Of a stretch of 64,000 nucleotides of DNA, positions 61,601 through 64,000 are shown piece after piece (positions within the stretch are counted from its first letter, which is position 1; each line of letters starts with the position of its first letter). The position numbers and the translations under genes were made by a program. The notes under the pieces are model-generated. The model was not told the DNA's origin. It saw only the letters and a program-made list of their open reading frames with translations, and ran no database searches. Source of the DNA: Jannaschia pohangensis (GTDB lineage Bacteria > Pseudomonadota > Alphaproteobacteria > Rhodobacterales > Rhodobacteraceae); the NCBI RefSeq assembly GCF_900113875.1, contig NZ_FORA01000003.1, positions 248,001-312,000 on the forward strand. The letters are read 5' to 3'.

Positions 61601-64000
61601 TCGGGCGGCGCAGGCAACGATACCATCAGCCAGTCCACAGCCTTCTCCTCAGACGGGGCCTTTGTCGCGACAGACATCGATGGCGGCGACGGCAACGACG
61701 AAATCTCTGTCATCAGCGTTCAGGGCGACGGATCGACTGTTACCGGGGGTCTGGGCGACGATACGCTGACCTTCTCGAGCGTCACGCTGCGCGACGGCAC
61801 CATCGATGGCGGCGGCGGCGACGACCAGCTCAACCTGGCTGCCGGGACGTTCGATGGCACCGATTTCGAGGGCATCGAAAGCACCACGATCACTACCGCG
61901 GGCACCCTTCGTATCGACGCCGATGAAATTGCCGACCTGGGCGCCCTCACGATCCTCGACACGCGGACCGGCTCGTTCGCGGATGCCAGCCTGCGGTTGA
62001 TCGCGGACGGGACGAACACGGCCGATTTCGGCAATCTGACCTTGGGTGAAAACGAGAATATCTACATCAGCACCAACAACGGCGGCACCTCTGCCGACCC
62101 GTTCGAAATGACGGTCGATCTGTCGGGCATCACCCGGACGGGCGATCAGACCGTGGAATTCGACAATTTTGTGAGCAACCTCAATGTGCGCGTCATCGCA
62201 TCGTCCGGGGTCGACAACCTCGATGGCGGCTTTGGGTTGCAGGACACGCTGTCCTATGCGGGCTCCGACGCCGGGGTGACCGTCGACATCGGCGCAAACA
62301 CGGCGTCGGGCGGATTTGCCGAGGGCGACATCATCACGCGGTTCGAGAATCTGACCGGCTCAGACTTTGCCGATGACCTGACCGGCATCAGCGGGACCAA
62401 CGCGGCCGCCAACAATATCATCGACGGTCTGGGTGGCGATGACACGATCACGACCGGAACCGGCAACGACACCATCGTGGCCAGCGTCGCCAACGGCGAC
62501 GACACCATCACCGATTTCGCCGATGGCGCAGACAGGGTGGACCTGCGCGGGCTGTCGCGCGACGCGGCCATCCTGGCCTTCCTGACGGCCTCGGATGACG
62601 GCAACGGCAATACCGTCCTGACGTTCACCTCGGGCGGCTCCATGGTGCTGGTCGGCCTCGATATTTCCGACTTCGACATCTCGGACGTGATCCTGGAGGA
62701 CGGGGTCTATGCCCTCGACGAAAGCTGGACCATCACCGAGGATCAGACCCAGGCGGGCAACGTCCTCGACAGCAATGCCCCCTTCGGCTTCACCGATATC
62801 GAGATCGACGCCCAGGCGTCGCTCGGCAATACCAACCTGATCGTCATCGACTTCACTGTCGAGGGCGTGACCTATTCCGTGGGCGAGACGGCGAGCTTTG
62901 CCTCGGGCGCGACCCTGACGGTGCAATCCGACGGCTCCTTCACCTATGACGGCACCGCCGCCTCGGGCATTCAGGCGCTGAGCGAACTGCTCGGCCAATC
63001 GGCGGTCGAGAGCTTCACCTATACCGTCGAGAGCACCCTGACCGGCGACACCGACGAAGGCGCGGTCGACATCACCGTCACCGCCGTCAACGACGCCCCG
63101 GTCATCGCGGGCGACGTCACCGGAGCGGCGACCGAAGATGGCGCGACGCTGATCCTCGACCTGCTGTCGCAGGCCTCCGATGTGGACGATCAGGACGTCC
63201 TGTCGGTCGTCAACCTCGGCACCCTGCCGGCCGGCGTCACGGTCGAGGGCGCGACGCTGACCGTCGATGCGGGCGACGCCAGCTTCCAGGACCTGAACGT
63301 GGGCGAGACCCGCGAGATCACCGTCACCTTCGATGTGCAGGATGCCTTCGGCGCCGTGACCACCGGCGGCACCGCCACGATCACCGTCACCGGCACGAAC
63401 GACGGGCCCACCCTGACCGGCGCGCTCGCTGCGGCGGTTGAGGACGGCCCCACGGTCGACGTGGACCTGTCCGTCCTCGGCGATGATGCCGACAATGAGG
63501 ACGATGGCTCCACCCTCAGCTATGCCGTGGTGACCGATCCGTCCGAAGGCACCGCCTCGATCACGGGAACGACGCTCACCTTCGATCCGGGCACCGACTT
63601 CCAAGACCTGAACGAAGGCGAAACCCGCGAGGTTACCGTCGAAATCCAGGCTACCGACGCCCAGGGCGCCGTGTCCTCGGTCGAGACCGTCACCGTGACC
63701 GTCACCGGCACCAACGATGGGCCGACCCTCGTCGGGACGACGGCAGCGGCGGTTGAGGACGGACCCTCGGTCGATGTGGACCTGTCCGCATTGGGCGATG
63801 ATGCCGACAACGAAGACGATGGCTCCACCCTCAGCTATACGCTCGTCACGCAGCCCGGCGAAGGCACCGCCACGATCACGGGAACGACGCTCACCTTCGA
63901 TCCGGGCACCGATTTCCAGGACCTGAACGAAGGCGAAACCCGCGAGGTCACCGTCGAGATCCAGGCCACCGACGCCCAGGGTGCCGTGTCCTCGGTCGAG
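58601..64000 (+). CDS. Giant RTX/VCBS repeat surface protein, open at the window end
   Basis: The frame is open for 1,800 codons from ATG 58601 (preceded by GGAGAG) to the last base, with no stop. There is no signal peptide (MADLTRDDREIIGGITQISG). Residues about 70-1090 are a tandem array of modules about 254-255 residues long. Each has an FEGIE...IDADEL stretch, a beta part (ANVQLNFAGLTGPI), LRVxITQIGQTAGQDVTL, and RTX-like GDD/GND repeats (GAGNDTLR, GGAGDDSLVA). VCBS/cadherin-like repeats follow from about residue 1,370 (TVTAVNDAPVIAGDVTGA, TVTVTGTNDGPTL). It probably serves as an adhesin or matrix protein exported by a type I system. The 3' end is missing. Confidence 0.92.
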   Translation, partial: MADLTRDDREIIGGITQISGATSNPTTAGDDTIDLFFVTFNLPGTTAGLIDGQGGFDTLLLNSANLIGVDIEGIEATEFTGSSTVNIDAAELGDLGAITFGDFFPTAPTLADNRLSLDYTNAGPAITVDASGFGVIGDNINVLVTQGGQTLGQAVTIDFSGVVRGTVNSFFSYVGGNASETITGTAGDDSIVGNNGDDDLSGGAGNDTLRSTGGNSTLDGGAGDDSLVASGTSGVLSGGAGNDIIFQSQSRFESGGFIATDIDGGDGNDAISVIGSQGDGTTVTGGLGDDTITLNGGTLRDGFVDGGDGTDVLLISNSFNEGTDFEGIESTTVTTSATIRIDADELVDLGTISFTDVFGSGSLNNDANVQLNFAGLTGPIIVGTGGVTAVGDELRVLISQIGQTAGQDVTLDFSAVTRGTVNSFLGYNGGVANETIIGSAGDDSLSGGSGQDDLSGGAGNDTLRAGNGLATLDGGAGDDSLVATTSSGRLLGGAGNDTISQSTGRLESGTYVATEVDGGDGNDDITVSSIQGDGSTVTGGLGDDTLSFNSATMRDGTIDGGAGNDQLILSNSTFDGVDFEGIESTTLTSQSFLRIDADELDDLGDITFTDTFATPGNTNNDANIQLNYAGLTGPIAVGTGGVAEIGDELRVQITQIGQTAGQDVTLDFSAITRGVVNSFLGYNGGLANETIIGSAGDDSLSGGGGQDDISGGEGNDTLRSASGVSTLDGGAGDDVLLASGSSGVLSGGAGNDTITQSTGRSESGAVIAVDIDGGDGNDEINVSSTQGVGSTIAGGLGDDTIAITFATVVDGIIDGGDGDDLLNLNGSTLDGADFEGIERTVITGGSTNRIDADELDDLGALTFTNTIATVGSTSFDANLTLNYAGLTGPITVGTGGVSEIGDEIRVQITQLGQTVGQDVTVDFSGITRGVVNSLLSYTGGIANETVVGTAGEDSITGNGGQDDLSGGAGNDTLRATSGFATLDGGAGDDSLIGINTAGIISGGAGNDTISQSTAFSSDGAFVATDIDGGDGNDEISVISVQGDGSTVTGGLGDDTLTFSSVTLRDGTIDGGGGDDQLNLAAGTFDGTDFEGIESTTITTAGTLRIDADEIADLGALTILDTRTGSFADASLRLIADGTNTADFGNLTLGENENIYISTNNGGTSADPFEMTVDLSGITRTGDQTVEFDNFVSNLNVRVIASSGVDNLDGGFGLQDTLSYAGSDAGVTVDIGANTASGGFAEGDIITRFENLTGSDFADDLTGISGTNAAANNIIDGLGGDDTITTGTGNDTIVASVANGDDTITDFADGADRVDLRGLSRDAAILAFLTASDDGNGNTVLTFTSGGSMVLVGLDISDFDISDVILEDGVYALDESWTITEDQTQAGNVLDSNAPFGFTDIEIDAQASLGNTNLIVIDFTVEGVTYSVGETASFASGATLTVQSDGSFTYDGTAASGIQALSELLGQSAVESFTYTVESTLTGDTDEGAVDITVTAVNDAPVIAGDVTGAATEDGATLILDLLSQASDVDDQDVLSVVNLGTLPAGVTVEGATLTVDAGDASFQDLNVGETREITVTFDVQDAFGAVTTGGTATITVTGTNDGPTLTGALAAAVEDGPTVDVDLSVLGDDADNEDDGSTLSYAVVTDPSEGTASITGTTLTFDPGTDFQDLNEGETREVTVEIQATDAQGAVSSVETVTVTVTGTNDGPTLVGTTAAAVEDGPSVDVDLSALGDDADNEDDGSTLSYTLVTQPGEGTATITGTTLTFDPGTDFQDLNEGETREVTVEIQATDAQGAVSSVE
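58808..61861 (+). repeat. Tandem 762/762/765/765-base coding repeat
   Basis: The codons for DIEGIE/DFEGIE lie at 58808, 59570, 60332, 61097 and 61862, giving periods of 762, 762, 765 and 765 bases (254-255 residues). The second marker ANETI recurs at 59132, 59894, 60659 and 61424 with the same spacing. All copies stay in frame. The first unit is the most divergent. Confidence 0.9.
63422..64000 (+). repeat. Tandem VCBS-type repeat, 315-base period
   Basis: Two near-identical units are seen at the end of the window: the bases coding AVEDGP recur 315 bases apart (63437 and 63752), or 105 residues. The second copy runs off the end. DNA identity is high, which suggests recent duplication or gene conversion. 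Confidence 0.85.

Noticed and set aside
59100-62100. Possible CRISPR-like array from the repeated units
   Set aside because: The repeats are long, in frame and code for protein; there are no short direct repeats with unique spacers.

Overview
The window is high-GC DNA, and its gene order and protein sequences fit an alphaproteobacterium of the Rhodobacterales (Roseobacter/Rhodobacteraceae type). The evidence is a MipZ ParA-type ATPase, an L31 without cysteines, an RpoH/CobU/coaBC/dut neighbourhood, a cyanide-insensitive-type bd oxidase, and many RTX proteins. No rRNA, tRNA, CRISPR array, integrase or insertion sequence was seen.

Region 1 (1-9.8 kb) is a conserved translation and secretion block on the plus strand. 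It runs ffh (SRP GTPase), a tightly overlapping run of four GNAT acetyltransferases and one NIPSNAP protein, a chorismate mutase, then rpsP, a small membrane protein, rimM, a membrane protein, trmD, rplS and rpmE with a clear terminator, followed by mipZ.

Region 2 (9.9-24.7 kb) is transport and core metabolism. It holds a three-gene glycine-betaine-type ABC transporter, a bd-type quinol oxidase (cydAB) behind a GbsR/MarR-like regulator that has a perfect palindrome just upstream of its start, a two-gene amino-acid ABC transporter with no ATPase, a membrane-anchored MoeB/ThiF-like enzyme, dut, coaBC, a small lipoprotein, a ChaN-like protein, an RpoH sigma factor, cobU with a histidine phosphatase, and a glutathione S-transferase.

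Region 3 (24.8-58 kb) is a large surface-polysaccharide island. The core is a Wzc-type autokinase, a Wza-type export protein, a Wzy-like polymerase/ligase, a Wzx flippase and an ExoY-type initiating transferase. Around it lie four glycosyltransferases, ManC/AlgA (GDP-mannose supply), a UDP-galactopyranose-mutase-like flavoprotein, a pyruvyl transferase, an acyltransferase-3 protein, three separate sulfotransferases, a clan-A glycoside hydrolase, and a phage-tail-like trio that ends in an SGNH (sialate-O-acetylesterase type) protein. Together they suggest a heteropolysaccharide that may carry pyruvate, acetyl and perhaps sulfate groups.

RTX calcium-binding proteins are interleaved with this island: a Trp-rich one at 26-27 kb, a small one at 44 kb, a subtilisin-like protease at 54-56 kb, and a giant repeat protein that starts at 58,601 and is still open at the window end. 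The giant protein has a 254-255-residue module repeated about every 762-765 bases, followed by VCBS/cadherin-like repeats. None of the four has a classical signal peptide, so type I secretion is likely. An orphan NodT/TolC-family outer-membrane lipoprotein lies next to the first one. An 18-base dyad followed by TAAC is found upstream of both the pyruvyl transferase gene and the giant RTX gene, which may link polysaccharide and matrix-protein expression.
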